Part shown: piece by piece, positions 7,194 to 16,872 of the stretch
How the letters are laid out: each line of letters starts with the position of its first letter
Position numbering within the stretch: the stretch's first letter is position 1
DNA from: an uncultured Acetatifactor sp.
Lineage (GTDB): Bacteria > Bacillota > Clostridia > Lachnospirales > Lachnospiraceae
Length of the DNA stretch: 51,565 bases
NCBI GenBank assembly: GCA_949840885.1
Contig: CATKYJ010000032.1
Location: 1-51,565, forward strand
Direction: 5' to 3'
Translations under genes and position numbers: made by a program
The notes under the pieces: model-generated
What the model was told of the DNA's origin: nothing
The model's database searches: none
The model's input: the letters and a program-made list of their open reading frames with translations, nothing else

Positions 7194-9356
7194 TTAGCGA
7201 TCGCTCATGCGCTTCTTGGCTACCAGAAGGATGCCGGCTCCAATTACCAGAATAGCTCCTACTACATAGAAGATTGTCGTACCGATACCACCGGTGCTGG
7301 GCAGGAGGGAACCGGACTGGTTTATAACAACTGTTGAGAAGATTCCTTCTTGTACACTAAAATTCACTGTTTTATTCTCACTATCTTCATCAACTACAAT
7401 TGTCCATGTGCATTCTTCTGATCCATCCGTTACTTTTGCAGGAGCTTCAAAAGAAATGGTAAACTTTATCGGGTCAATCGTGTTATAACCTTTAGGTGTA
7501 ACAGTCTCTTCTAAAATATATGTGCCCTCGCCCAAATCATCAAAAGAAATAATGCCATCGGAACCTGTGGTCTTCTGAATAGAGACTTCTACTGGAACCT
7601 TACTTATTTCTTCTTTGGTTTTCTGTGCATACTTTACATTTACATCTGAATAATTTGATGCATTCCCATTAACCCGTTTGTAAATCGTTGCCTTATTATA
7701 TTCCTCTGTATTCTCAGGCACATAATAGCATTCATCTGTATGATCATGATCCGTTTGTGCATCTTTCAGCAAATAACCTGTTGTTGTATCGAAATCGCCT
7801 ACACCTACTTCCACATAACTGGTACCTGTAGGTGCCTCCGTTGTATATGTGCCATCTAACAACTTATAATAAATATTATTTTCTGGCTTTTCTGTATCCG
7901 GCTCATAATAAACGACATCTTTCAAAACAACCTGATAGGATATGCCCTTTAATGTAAATGTAGCACCCGCTAACTCATTTCCTTCTTCCGGCTGATTTGC
8001 ATATTTAACAAGCCCTATTTGAGTAAGATATGTTAATGTCTTTTCCTCAGGGGTTTTTCCGAAAGGTTCATTTTCTTCATCCTCAGGCAGACCCGGAGTA
8101 TTTTCTCCATCCGGTCTCTCTCCGTCAAATGTATCATTCGGGTTATTGGAATACTGCAGATTCCAAGTATTAGGGTTACCAGTTGTTCCAACGATCGCCT
8201 TATCATTCACAGTTGCAGAATAGGTTACGACAATTTCTTCGCCAGGATCATAGTCCATGATATCCGCAAATGCAAGCCTGAAAGTATAAGGTGTAATATC
8301 TTTTTCAGCGCATGTTAACTTGGAATTACTCTCGTCATCTGCCTCCTTAGTATAACATTCGTCTGTATGCTGATGTGTGTAAATATAATAGTCGGTGCCC
8401 CTTACTAATGTTTTATTTCCTACCTTAACAGTAAGACTATCTACGCCATCAAATGTCAAGCCTTCACTCAAGGTATCATTCATAATAAAGTAGTAATAAT
8501 TATAACCTATATGATTTGGAACATGGCTGGTAATCTTATAAGATACATGTGCTCCAACAGATGCATTGTTTGCATCACCAAGGTTTTCAGTAGTTGTTCC
8601 ATCTGGATTAGTAGTAGTTCCATCTACATAAATCTGCTTGTCACCAGTAGGAACCTCAGATTTTACCACTACAGTAGCATCACCAACCACCTGTAGCAGG
8701 AAACGAGTATATGCAACGTCTTCCTGATCACCCAAACTTGAATCCATGTCTTTTATAAAATAATAACCAGATCCGTTAACATGAATTTTAGTAGAGTCTT
8801 CATCTATTCCATTGCCGTTTTGGTAATAGTCATTGGTTAAATGTTCGGAAACAATGGCGGCAAAAACATCAATATCCTCTGAATTATTTGCTGTTGAACT
8901 TGCAAATCCACTTATAAAGGCTGCTACATCAGCCGCGTTCTTACAATCAATTAAATCAGCCGCATACTTTGTTTTAAATGCTGTTATGGCTTCGGAATCG
9001 TTCACTCCGCTTGTATGCAATGCAGCAAGCAAACCACTTCCATCTACACCAGACCCCCATTCAATATTGGAGAGAACATATTTCGGCATTTTATTATTAA
9101 TTGTATAGCACTCATCACTATGAGTATGAGCATCGCCCTCTTCCTCATTACATGTCAGTGTCTTATAGTCCGGATTATCTGCCAAATCTCCCGCAAAAAT
9201 CTGATATGCCTCATAGGTATGTGTCCCTTTGTCGTTCTGATTTCCGGTCACTGTAATAACATGTTCATGGTTATCCGCAGCAAACGCTGTCGCTGTCATG
9301 GCCAATGCCATAATCAGTGCCAGTGCCAAACTGACTATCTTTTTCATACGCTTCAT
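7194..9356 (-). CDS. LPXTG major pilin, SpaA-like, with Cys/His inserts
   Basis: 720-residue pilin. Signal peptide 1-26 (ends AFA-AD). N-terminal domain contains YEAYQIFAGD, typical of SpaA/FctA major pilins; the middle domain has VSYKITSHVPNHIGYNYYYFIMND; a Cna-B domain (about 580-670) ends in YILEETVTPKGYN, with the Glu expected of an isopeptide-bond domain. The sorting signal is LPSTG followed by a membrane segment and KKRMSDR. Three HxHxxxC motifs are inserted: HTHSDECY (about residue 79), HQHTDECY (about 327) and HDHTDECY (about 540), each near a further Cys or acidic loop, the same motif that is repeated in the upstream giant protein. Coding sequence is visibly more AT-rich than the rest of the island. 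AAAGGAG lies 10 nt ahead of the start. Downstream lies the sortase C gene. Confidence 0.9.
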   Translation of the reverse strand: MKRMKKIVSLALALIMALAMTATAFAADNHEHVITVTGNQNDKGTHTYEAYQIFAGDLADNPDYKTLTCNEEEGDAHTHSDECYTINNKMPKYVLSNIEWGSGVDGSGLLAALHTSGVNDSEAITAFKTKYAADLIDCKNAADVAAFISGFASSTANNSEDIDVFAAIVSEHLTNDYYQNGNGIDEDSTKIHVNGSGYYFIKDMDSSLGDQEDVAYTRFLLQVVGDATVVVKSEVPTGDKQIYVDGTTTNPDGTTTENLGDANNASVGAHVSYKITSHVPNHIGYNYYYFIMNDTLSEGLTFDGVDSLTVKVGNKTLVRGTDYYIYTHQHTDECYTKEADDESNSKLTCAEKDITPYTFRLAFADIMDYDPGEEIVVTYSATVNDKAIVGTTGNPNTWNLQYSNNPNDTFDGERPDGENTPGLPEDEENEPFGKTPEEKTLTYLTQIGLVKYANQPEEGNELAGATFTLKGISYQVVLKDVVYYEPDTEKPENNIYYKLLDGTYTTEAPTGTSYVEVGVGDFDTTTGYLLKDAQTDHDHTDECYYVPENTEEYNKATIYKRVNGNASNYSDVNVKYAQKTKEEISKVPVEVSIQKTTGSDGIISFDDLGEGTYILEETVTPKGYNTIDPIKFTISFEAPAKVTDGSEECTWTIVVDEDSENKTVNFSVQEGIFSTVVINQSGSLLPSTGGIGTTIFYVVGAILVIGAGILLVAKKRMSDR

Positions 9357-9452
9357 AATTTTTGTCTCCTTTTCTTTTATATTTTTACTTGTTTGAAGCC
9401 ATGTGGGTAACCTCCCACAAAATCACATTTCTTTTTTCAGATCTAAGAGGAT

Positions 9453-12400
9453 TTATCCCCCCATCGCCCCCTTTCTCTGAGTTTTGTTTTTATACAGAAA
9501 GCCTGCGCCAAACAGAAGAACTATGCCGCCTGCCATTGTATATAGGATTGTGCCGGAGCCGCCGGTTTCGGGAAGATTAAACTGTTCAATATTGTTATAT
9601 TCAATTTCAACTGTACTGTCTTTTGTAATAGTACCTGTCACTACTCCTACTGCTTCACCAGTACTTCCACCCGAAATCTCCGGTATATAGGGATTTTTAC
9701 TCTCTTCTGTCCATTCAGGATCTTCTCCTGGATCCTTATTCGTAACATTTACAGGTCCAACTTCTTTGATAGTATATTGGGAACCGTCTGGAAGGAAATC
9801 TATAATGATATATTCCCCCGCCTTTAAAGTAAACTTTGCATTATTCCATATAAGGACATCATTCCGCATGACATCACCGTTTGCATTAAATTTTTTATAT
9901 GCAAAATCATCCATCAAGTCATGTCCTTTCGAATCCTGAAACTTTACTTCAAAGCCAAATTCTTTTTCTTTTATATCATCCGATAACTCTTCACCTGTTA
10001 ATCCATTCACTTTCTTTTGAATTTGTAATTTCCCTATATCCTGATCTGTTGTGGCAAAGGATATGGACGGAAGTGTAAACTGCATCCAACAGGTCGATCC
10101 GGAAGCTCCTCGCTCTGTGTAGTAAAACGTGAGAGTATAGTGCCCTTCTGAACCCTTTTTAATATAGTCCCACAGATTCACATATTCACCTATAGAAGTG
10201 TGTACACCGCCGATATCACAAATCAGTCTTCCTGTATTCTCTGTCTCGGGACCGTCCAGGAATATCCACATATCATCGTCCCCATAGAAGATATACTCCA
10301 ACGGGCCCACATAATCTTTCACCAAGTCAAAACCAATGGTATACTGCATTCCAAAATAGTGATTGTGATTTTGTCCGTCATCACTTATAGGAGCATTTAA
10401 GGTGTAATTACCTTTTGAATTTTTATAGCCGCCAAAATTTTGTAATTTATTTTGCTCAGGAGCTCCAAACATCAAATCATGCCCTTTGGTACCCGCACTT
10501 TTGACAGTATCCAATGGATAAAAATCGTTTGCTGCAAAATAGTATTTTTTATAATTTGGTGAGCTCGGGCTAGCATAGCTAAACATCTGCCTTTTAAAGA
10601 TATTTAAATTATCCACACTACTGATAACGATATCTTCATCCGTATTTTTATCTTTTTCTGTTACCTCTGCCCCTATTAAAGTATAAGTATCACCTTTCTG
10701 GCTAAAAATCAGATTGCCTGTATAATTCTCCTTTCCCGCTGCAGCCCCGTCATTGAAAAGGTTAGGCGCTACCACACCAGACTTATATTGAATCTTATCA
10801 TTCGCCATACCTGTAACCAATCCAAAGGTTGCCTTACCATACGCTATATTGACATCGGTAGCTCTGTTTCCAGATATATCACCCAGAGATGTAAGCATAG
10901 AGCCTTCTGAGTTACCAAATCCTAAGGTTTGGCCTGCCATGCTGTTAATTCCCTGTTTGTTCGTATACATATACCATACATCTCCGCTGGTATGGGTAGT
11001 AGCATTTCCGCGGTCTATTGTATCCGGTTTGTTCTTATCCGTAAGAGGACTCTCTGTGTATGCCTTATAAATGTTTCCATCTGAAATATCATAATCATAG
11101 AAATTTACATTACCCCTCACAGTTTTGTTTTTTACTTCATATATCAAGCGAATGGTTGCATCCTTGGTAATCAGAATAAATTTATCTGGGTCATCTTTCT
11201 GTGTGCTTGATTTATTCGTAAAATGCCACTCATTATTTTCTTCATATTTATATGATTCCCACCCATTTCCTCCTTCTCTCTTCACTTGAATTTCCTTTAA
11301 TGAATAATTATCGTTTTTGGCAATCTTGTTAAAATATACAAGACCCGGAGATTCGACATAATTATACACGCCAGGTGAGTAAATTTCTGTCAGCTTAGTA
11401 GTCATGCTTATCTTCATCTCAGCGTCTAATGTAACTTTCCTAATTCGTGTTCCTGCTTCTGCCTCGCTGTTTGTCGGTAAATTTCCACCCTCTCCAAGAC
11501 TTGTCAACTTACCGTTTTCTCTTTTTGCCGTATCAATGATTCGCAATGTTTCTGATGCAGTCTTTTTATCTTCTTCAGTAAATTCTGCATCGTTAAGCGT
11601 TTCAATCTCAGCATAAAATTCAACTATAAAAGATGGATTCGCCTGGCTGCTGCCACTGACTGTCATGACATTTTCTTTGCCCGAGGGCTGCATCGAAAAT
11701 GACCTGGCTTTACTTGCTTTATCAACTACTATTGCCTCCAAAAGTTCCATTTGATTAGTATCGTCATCTTCCCCTACCGGTTTCATCACTGACAATACCA
11801 CCTCAGGTTTCACTTCAAAATCTTCCGCTATTTCCTTACTTTCTGACAATTCCAACGTTGTAGGGTCAAGGGCTGTTTCCGCATATTCCACCAATGCCTG
11901 GGATGGCGTTACTTCAGCAGTCACAACACAGTCCGACAGATCCAGGTTCTTCCCATCATATGTTACTTTATAAGACAAGACCTCCAGAAACAGTTGGTCA
12001 TCAAGTGCTTCCGCCCCATCTGTCCCTTCCCCATACACTGCGGCTGTAGCTCTGGCATACTCTTCCGCTCCCTCATCCAAAGGGTCTACACGGAATTCCA
12101 GTTCTTTATCCAGGCCATTATTTTCGATGGTTACGGATACGCTTTCGTCTGACTTTGTGCCGTCTGCTTCCGCTTCATCCACCACAGCACTTTCCTCTGT
12201 GTTGTTTTCCACTGTGTCGCCTGGTGCGGCAGCTTCTCCCTCTGATTCCGTTTCCACAATAGGTACATTGACTTCGCCTTCTATCCGAAACGTAACCTCA
12301 AATTCATTCGTCTCATACTTCAGTTCCTCATTCACCGGAACCTTTACATTCTCTACACCATACCCGACAGCAATCTCAGAAAAGCTCCCCATCTCAAAGG

Positions 12401-15400
12401 TAGTGCTGCCGTCCTCCACGTTGCTGCCCTCCAGCAGTTCCGTGCCTTCTTCCGCAAAGTGAATGACTGTGATGGGATTTCCCTCCGCCAGTCCGTTCTC
12501 GTCCAGGAACTGTATGGTAATGGTGACCGGGCTCCGGGGCTCTACTTCCTTTGTGAACTCACCGTTTTCGTCTTTTACATAGAAGCCAATCTTCATCAGG
12601 GCCTGCATGGTGGCGGTTTCGTCACCCAGGGCTTCCTGGTACTCCGCCTGGCGCTTCGCGTAGTGCTCGCTGTCGCTCTCCTCGGTAATCTGCTCCGCAA
12701 TCAACTCTGCCGCTGCCGGAATGCTGGCGCTGGGCTTATAGACTGCGGTCACGATGAAGTTTTCTCCCTCGAATGTCTTGGTGATCGGCACATTGTTCAC
12801 ATATCTTGCAATGGCCAGAACGCCATTTTCCGCAACCGCATTCCGGAGGACAGGAACTTTTGTCATATCCGGCGTCAGGAACACGCTTGCACTCTCCTGC
12901 ATGCCGTCCGCTGTCTTCTCTAATGCGGAGACTATGATTCCGGCGTCTTCTTCTGCAGCGGCCTCTTCCCCATAAGCCTCGATCATTTCCTCTGTGGTCA
13001 CTGCTTTGGGCATTACATTCACGTCTATGATGCACTTGGAAAGGTCGATTTTTTCCCCATCCCGATATACATGCAGTTCCATTACGGACAAATCCAGTAA
13101 TTTACTGCCCTGTTCCTCGCCGCCAATTCCCTTTACAAAGTCGGCCGCCTCGGCATGGATTCCTCCTCCGGCATTCATAGGGGCCATCTTCAAGGTAAGG
13201 CCACTTTCTTCGTCCGTCAGCAGAATCTGTGTATCCAACTCCGGCTGTACGGCTGCCTCGTCAGGATTCGTATCCTCCGGCACATCTTTGCTGTCATTCT
13301 GGCTTTCTTCTGCCTCGGGTATAGTCGTGTCTATGTCGCCCTCACGGACTTCCGAAAGTTCCTCGATGCCGGAAGCGCTGGCTTCCTGCTCGGGTTCCTC
13401 CGCATTATCGTCTGCCACAGGCTGAGACTCTGCTTCTGACGGTTCTGTGCTGCTCTCTTCAGCCTCGCTGTTGCTTTCTGCCTGGGACTCCTCCGGAGCA
13501 GACGGTTCTGTGCTGTTGTTTTCTTCGGTACCGGGCACTTCGGCCTCGCTGCTATTTTCTGCCTGAGATTCTTCCGGAGCAGGCGACTCTGTGCTGCTCT
13601 CTTCAGCCTCGCTGTCGCTTTCTGTCTCGGATTCCTCCGGATCTGCAATGGGCTCTTCAGTTGCGTCAGGTTCTGGCGTCTCTAAAGGAACCTCTGCCTG
13701 GACATGTATCTCCAGGGTGTAATCTTCTGTTTCATAAAGGAACGTGCCGTTCAGCTTCGGAGCCTCCAGGGTCTCATAACCACAGATCAGGTTTCCGTCT
13801 TTACCATAGCAGTTCTCCTCGTGCACATGGGAAGCCGCCTCATAGCCGCAGATTACATTTCCATCTTCATCGTAGCAAGCCTCTTCATGCACATGGGTCG
13901 CTGTCTCATAGCCGCACTGCAGATTGCCCTCTGCATCGTAGCAGCTCTCCACATGAGGATGGGATGCCGTCTCATAGCCGCAGTTCAGGCTGCCCTCCTC
14001 GTCATAGCAGGTGTCCTCATGCACATGCACCGCCGTACCATAGCCGCAGATCAGCTTCCCTGCATCGTCATAGCACTCCGGCAGGTGGATGTGGGTGGCG
14101 TCATGGCCGCAGATCAGATTGTTTTCCTCATCGTAGCACTCCTCGGTGTGGATATGAAGTTTCGCGCCCTGGTTCAGCGCCGCCACTTCTTCCGGGGTCA
14201 GTTCCACGATCTTGAAGCATTCTTCCGAATGCACATGCTCTTCCAACTGAGCCATCCCGCAGGACCGCACGCTTCCCTCAATCAGATTGCCGTCCTCATC
14301 GAAGCATTCGGGAGCATAGCAGGCATCGGTATGGGTATGGCACTCCAGTTCCCCGCATACCAGCCTGGTCACTTCCTGATAGCAGGCATCGGTATGGACA
14401 TGACCCTCTTTCTCGGCGTCTTCCTGGAGTTCTCCGCCGTTCTCTGCTTCGGGCGCTCCCGTGCTTTCTGCCGAAGCTGCAGGTGTTTCCGTACTTCCTG
14501 CCGAAGCTGCAGGCGTTTCCATACTTCCTGCCGAATCTGCAGGCGTTTCCGTACTTTCTGTAGACGGTGCAGGCATTTCCGCATTTTCCGCTAAAGGCGC
14601 AGCATCGCCTGCCTCTGCTGCCTGTGAGTAGCAGTTTTCTGTATGATTATGCTCATCCAGCCCGCAGATAAGATTCCGGGTATGGCAGCTCTCATTGTGC
14701 GTGTGTTCCTCTTTTCCGCAGATATACTCCTGGGTATAGCATTCGACGGCATGGGCTGTATGCTCTTCCAGCCCGCAGATCAGATTGCCCTCTTCGTCAT
14801 AACAGGTTTCTGCATGTATATGCTCTTCCAGTCCGCAGGTCAGGGTCTGGTTCAGGCATTCTTCCCCATGGACATGCTCTTCGGCAATGTAGCAGATCAG
14901 GGCGTCTTCATAGCAGTTCTCTTCGTGTGCATGGACTTCCATGCTGCAGACCAGTTCCTGGGGCTGCTCGCTCTGTGGCGTTCCCGCTTCAGGCTCCTGG
15001 GGCGTCTCGGTTCCCTCGGCAGGGGCTTCTCCCTCTGCAGGAGTTTCTTCGCTGCCAGGCTCCTGGGACTCGCTGCTTCCCTCTGCAGGGACTTCTCCAT
15101 CGGCACACTCCTTGGACTCGCCGGTTCCCTCGGCAGGAGTTTCTCCCTCTGCGGGCTCCCGGGCGCCGTCCTCTGTATCTTCCACTGCTTCTTCCCTGCA
15201 GGTCAGGACTTTCTCAGTGACATAGCAGCTTTCGGTATGCGCATGAACTTCGCGCTCCTCCAGGACGCAGACCAGTTCGCCCTTGGCGTCATAGCAGTCA
15301 TCATTATGGGTGTGAACGACATAGTCCCCATATCCGCAAAGGAATACGTGGTTCCCCTCCTCGTCCGTTCCGAAGCATGCGTCTGTATGTGTATGCACCT

Positions 15401-15575
15401 GATACTGGCAGTCAAGCACTTTTACCTGATGGGTCATGGCCTGACCATACAGCTTTAGCGCGGTAACCGTGCTAAATGTAACTATCACAGCCAGGCACAG
15501 GAAAACCGCCAACTGGCGCTTATGCAGCTTCTGTTTTTTTAAATATTTCGCCGCCTGTGATAAAAAGTCTCTCAT
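9453..15575 (-). CDS. Giant LPXTG protein: Cys/His repeats plus fibro-slime domain
   Basis: 2040 residues. An N-terminal hydrophobic segment (about 21-45) serves for export. Residues about 55-600 hold 17 HxHxxxC motifs plus one variant (HTAHAVEC), most followed 7-10 residues later by a Cys-Gly; the last five are near-perfect 22-residue units. Acidic Ser/Glu/Pro-rich low-complexity linkers interrupt (about 135-210, 320-385, 620-760). Residues about 770-1290 contain two related domains (ELHVYRDGEKIDLSKC and LSYKVTYDGKNLDLSDC). A fibro-slime domain lies at about 1485-1845, with YIFYGDDDMWIFLDG and DIGGVHTSIGEY. A Cna-B/DUF5979-like domain follows, then LPETG at 2001 and a membrane segment. AAGGAG precedes the start. 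It is likely the tip or large ancillary subunit of the pilus; the metal-binding or disulfide role of the repeats is inference. Confidence 0.88.
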   Translation of the reverse strand: MRDFLSQAAKYLKKQKLHKRQLAVFLCLAVIVTFSTVTALKLYGQAMTHQVKVLDCQYQVHTHTDACFGTDEEGNHVFLCGYGDYVVHTHNDDCYDAKGELVCVLEEREVHAHTESCYVTEKVLTCREEAVEDTEDGAREPAEGETPAEGTGESKECADGEVPAEGSSESQEPGSEETPAEGEAPAEGTETPQEPEAGTPQSEQPQELVCSMEVHAHEENCYEDALICYIAEEHVHGEECLNQTLTCGLEEHIHAETCYDEEGNLICGLEEHTAHAVECYTQEYICGKEEHTHNESCHTRNLICGLDEHNHTENCYSQAAEAGDAAPLAENAEMPAPSTESTETPADSAGSMETPAASAGSTETPAASAESTGAPEAENGGELQEDAEKEGHVHTDACYQEVTRLVCGELECHTHTDACYAPECFDEDGNLIEGSVRSCGMAQLEEHVHSEECFKIVELTPEEVAALNQGAKLHIHTEECYDEENNLICGHDATHIHLPECYDDAGKLICGYGTAVHVHEDTCYDEEGSLNCGYETASHPHVESCYDAEGNLQCGYETATHVHEEACYDEDGNVICGYEAASHVHEENCYGKDGNLICGYETLEAPKLNGTFLYETEDYTLEIHVQAEVPLETPEPDATEEPIADPEESETESDSEAEESSTESPAPEESQAENSSEAEVPGTEENNSTEPSAPEESQAESNSEAEESSTEPSEAESQPVADDNAEEPEQEASASGIEELSEVREGDIDTTIPEAEESQNDSKDVPEDTNPDEAAVQPELDTQILLTDEESGLTLKMAPMNAGGGIHAEAADFVKGIGGEEQGSKLLDLSVMELHVYRDGEKIDLSKCIIDVNVMPKAVTTEEMIEAYGEEAAAEEDAGIIVSALEKTADGMQESASVFLTPDMTKVPVLRNAVAENGVLAIARYVNNVPITKTFEGENFIVTAVYKPSASIPAAAELIAEQITEESDSEHYAKRQAEYQEALGDETATMQALMKIGFYVKDENGEFTKEVEPRSPVTITIQFLDENGLAEGNPITVIHFAEEGTELLEGSNVEDGSTTFEMGSFSEIAVGYGVENVKVPVNEELKYETNEFEVTFRIEGEVNVPIVETESEGEAAAPGDTVENNTEESAVVDEAEADGTKSDESVSVTIENNGLDKELEFRVDPLDEGAEEYARATAAVYGEGTDGAEALDDQLFLEVLSYKVTYDGKNLDLSDCVVTAEVTPSQALVEYAETALDPTTLELSESKEIAEDFEVKPEVVLSVMKPVGEDDDTNQMELLEAIVVDKASKARSFSMQPSGKENVMTVSGSSQANPSFIVEFYAEIETLNDAEFTEEDKKTASETLRIIDTAKRENGKLTSLGEGGNLPTNSEAEAGTRIRKVTLDAEMKISMTTKLTEIYSPGVYNYVESPGLVYFNKIAKNDNYSLKEIQVKREGGNGWESYKYEENNEWHFTNKSSTQKDDPDKFILITKDATIRLIYEVKNKTVRGNVNFYDYDISDGNIYKAYTESPLTDKNKPDTIDRGNATTHTSGDVWYMYTNKQGINSMAGQTLGFGNSEGSMLTSLGDISGNRATDVNIAYGKATFGLVTGMANDKIQYKSGVVAPNLFNDGAAAGKENYTGNLIFSQKGDTYTLIGAEVTEKDKNTDEDIVISSVDNLNIFKRQMFSYASPSSPNYKKYYFAANDFYPLDTVKSAGTKGHDLMFGAPEQNKLQNFGGYKNSKGNYTLNAPISDDGQNHNHYFGMQYTIGFDLVKDYVGPLEYIFYGDDDMWIFLDGPETENTGRLICDIGGVHTSIGEYVNLWDYIKKGSEGHYTLTFYYTERGASGSTCWMQFTLPSISFATTDQDIGKLQIQKKVNGLTGEELSDDIKEKEFGFEVKFQDSKGHDLMDDFAYKKFNANGDVMRNDVLIWNNAKFTLKAGEYIIIDFLPDGSQYTIKEVGPVNVTNKDPGEDPEWTEESKNPYIPEISGGSTGEAVGVVTGTITKDSTVEIEYNNIEQFNLPETGGSGTILYTMAGGIVLLFGAGFLYKNKTQRKGAMGG
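13772..14093 (-). repeat. Five tandem 66-nt units coding for HxHxxxCY...CGYE
   Basis: Inside the giant gene, five consecutive 22-residue units start with HIHLPECY, HVHEDTCY, HPHVESCY, HVHEEACY and HVHEENCY and end in a CGY-type turn. Each supplies two His and two Cys at fixed spacing. DNA similarity between units is high enough for slippage or recombination to change copy number. Confidence 0.85.
14455..14580 (-). repeat. 30-nt coding minisatellite in the giant gene
   Basis: About four imperfect copies of a 30-nt unit encode STETPAASAG-like decapeptides (residues about 332-373). They form a flexible low-complexity linker between two groups of Cys/His repeats and are a likely site of length variation between strains. 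Confidence 0.75.
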
Positions 15576-15607
15576 ATTGCCGTCTCCTTCCTTTTACCGG
15601 TTTCCTA

Positions 15608-16192
15608 TCAGTTAATGATTCCGAATCCTTCCAGTGGCCAGACTCGAATCAGTATCTTTCCAATCACCATATCATTGCTGACGCATCCTACCGCCGTGTT
15701 GCGGCTGTCTATGCTGGTGGCCCTGTGGTCTCCCATCACGAAGCATCTTCCGTCCGGTACCTGATAGGGCAGGGTGATATTGCAGTTGCCCAGGGCTTTA
15801 TCCGTTACATAGGGTTCATCCAGCAGTTCGTTGTTTACATAGACATTTCCGTCCTTGTCGATGTCCACCCAGTCTCCGGCAGCGGCAATGACCCGCTTCA
15901 CCAGGATGTTGTTGTTATAGTAAAAGGCGATGATGTCGCCTGTCTCGTATTTCGAGATGTTCACCGCCACCACAATGTCCTCGTCATAGAGGGAATCCGC
16001 CATGGAGGTTCCGCTGATCTGTAATACCGGGAGCAGCAGTACTGCTATCAGTACCGCCACCGCAGCCACCACGATCAGAGAAAACGCCGTGCTCCTGAGG
16101 ACATTGGCATATCTCCTTTTATAGCGCTCCCTTTCCAGCGCCGCTTCCAGTACCTCCAGCTCTGGCAGCTCTCTTTTATTCTCCTCACTCAT
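15608..16192 (-). CDS. lepB: Signal peptidase I (Lep type), first copy
   Basis: 194 residues. The Ser-Lys dyad is visible: Ser63 in SGTSMADSL and Lys99 in NNILVKRVIAAAGD. The box E motif MGDHRATSIDSR (about 153-164) is complete. A charged cytoplasmic N-terminus of about 35 residues precedes one membrane anchor (about 36-60). It lies 32 nt upstream of the giant LPXTG gene and downstream of a coiled-coil gene, an arrangement known from Firmicute pilus loci where a dedicated peptidase helps pilin export. It is very similar to the second copy at 18860-19468. The ribosome site (AGAGGG) is weak. A 6+4-bp hairpin (16224-16256) lies in the gap before it. Confidence 0.9.
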   Translation of the reverse strand: MSEENKRELPELEVLEAALERERYKRRYANVLRSTAFSLIVVAAVAVLIAVLLLPVLQISGTSMADSLYDEDIVVAVNISKYETGDIIAFYYNNNILVKRVIAAAGDWVDIDKDGNVYVNNELLDEPYVTDKALGNCNITLPYQVPDGRCFVMGDHRATSIDSRNTAVGCVSNDMVIGKILIRVWPLEGFGIIN

Positions 16193-16263
16193 GCGTAACC
16201 CTCTGTGTCATATGATTTCCTCCGGAACCTGAGAGGTTTTCTATGGCCTCGGTTCCCTTTCTT

Positions 16264-16827
16264 TCATAACAGCGCTTTCAGCCTGCTGAGGAGTTCTGTG
16301 GGAAGTCCGTTCTCTTCCAGTTCATTCCATTTATTCGTCCTGAGCTTCTCATTATCTGCTTCCAGCTTCCCTATTTTCTCTTCCCTGCGCTCTATCTGTT
16401 CCCTCAGCCTGTCGATCAGGGCATCCTTTTCGTCCAGCTTCCCTTTCAGGCGTTTAAAATTTTCTTCCGCCGCGGCCGCCTCCGCCGCCAGCGTCTCATC
16501 CTTTTCATCCAGACGGCCTTTCAGCTTCTCGACCAAGGCATCTTTCTCGTTCAATTTATGCTTCAGGTTCTCCAGCTGTTCCTCGCTGACAGTTGTCCGC
16601 TGTGCCAGTTCCGCGTCTTTCTCGTTCAGTCGGCCTTTCAGCTTCTCCAGCTGTTCGTCTTTCTCGTCCAGCTTCTGCTTCAAGCGTTCATTGCTTTCCG
16701 TTGCCTGCGAAAGTTCCTCTTCCCTTTCATCAAGGGCTGTCTTCAGCCTGGCCGCCTCCCTGCTCTGTTCTACCAGCAGTTCCAGCAGATCCTGTCTGTG
16801 GAGTTTTCGTAATTCTTTGTCTGTCAT
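16264..16827 (-). CDS. Coiled-coil pilus-locus protein, first copy
   Basis: 187 residues, soluble, no signal peptide. The N-terminus MTDKELRKLHRQDLLELLVEQ is shared with the second copy at 19465-20064 and is a conserved head found in such loci. The rest is a long coiled coil built from 14-residue repeats of the LNEKDAxxEKLKGR type (about 55-150). A structural or scaffolding role at the membrane next to the signal peptidase is inference from constant pairing with it. AGGAG lies 13 nt ahead of the start, rather far. No enzymatic motif is seen. Confidence 0.75.
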   Translation of the reverse strand: MTDKELRKLHRQDLLELLVEQSREAARLKTALDEREEELSQATESNERLKQKLDEKDEQLEKLKGRLNEKDAELAQRTTVSEEQLENLKHKLNEKDALVEKLKGRLDEKDETLAAEAAAAEENFKRLKGKLDEKDALIDRLREQIERREEKIGKLEADNEKLRTNKWNELEENGLPTELLSRLKALL

Positions 16828-16872
16828 ACCAAAACTTTCGCTCCTGTTCTTTTATCCTATTCACCCAAATTC

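Noticed and set aside
13772..14093. Regular repeats as a CRISPR array
   Set aside because: The units are in frame within a long gene, code for a conserved motif and have no unique spacers.
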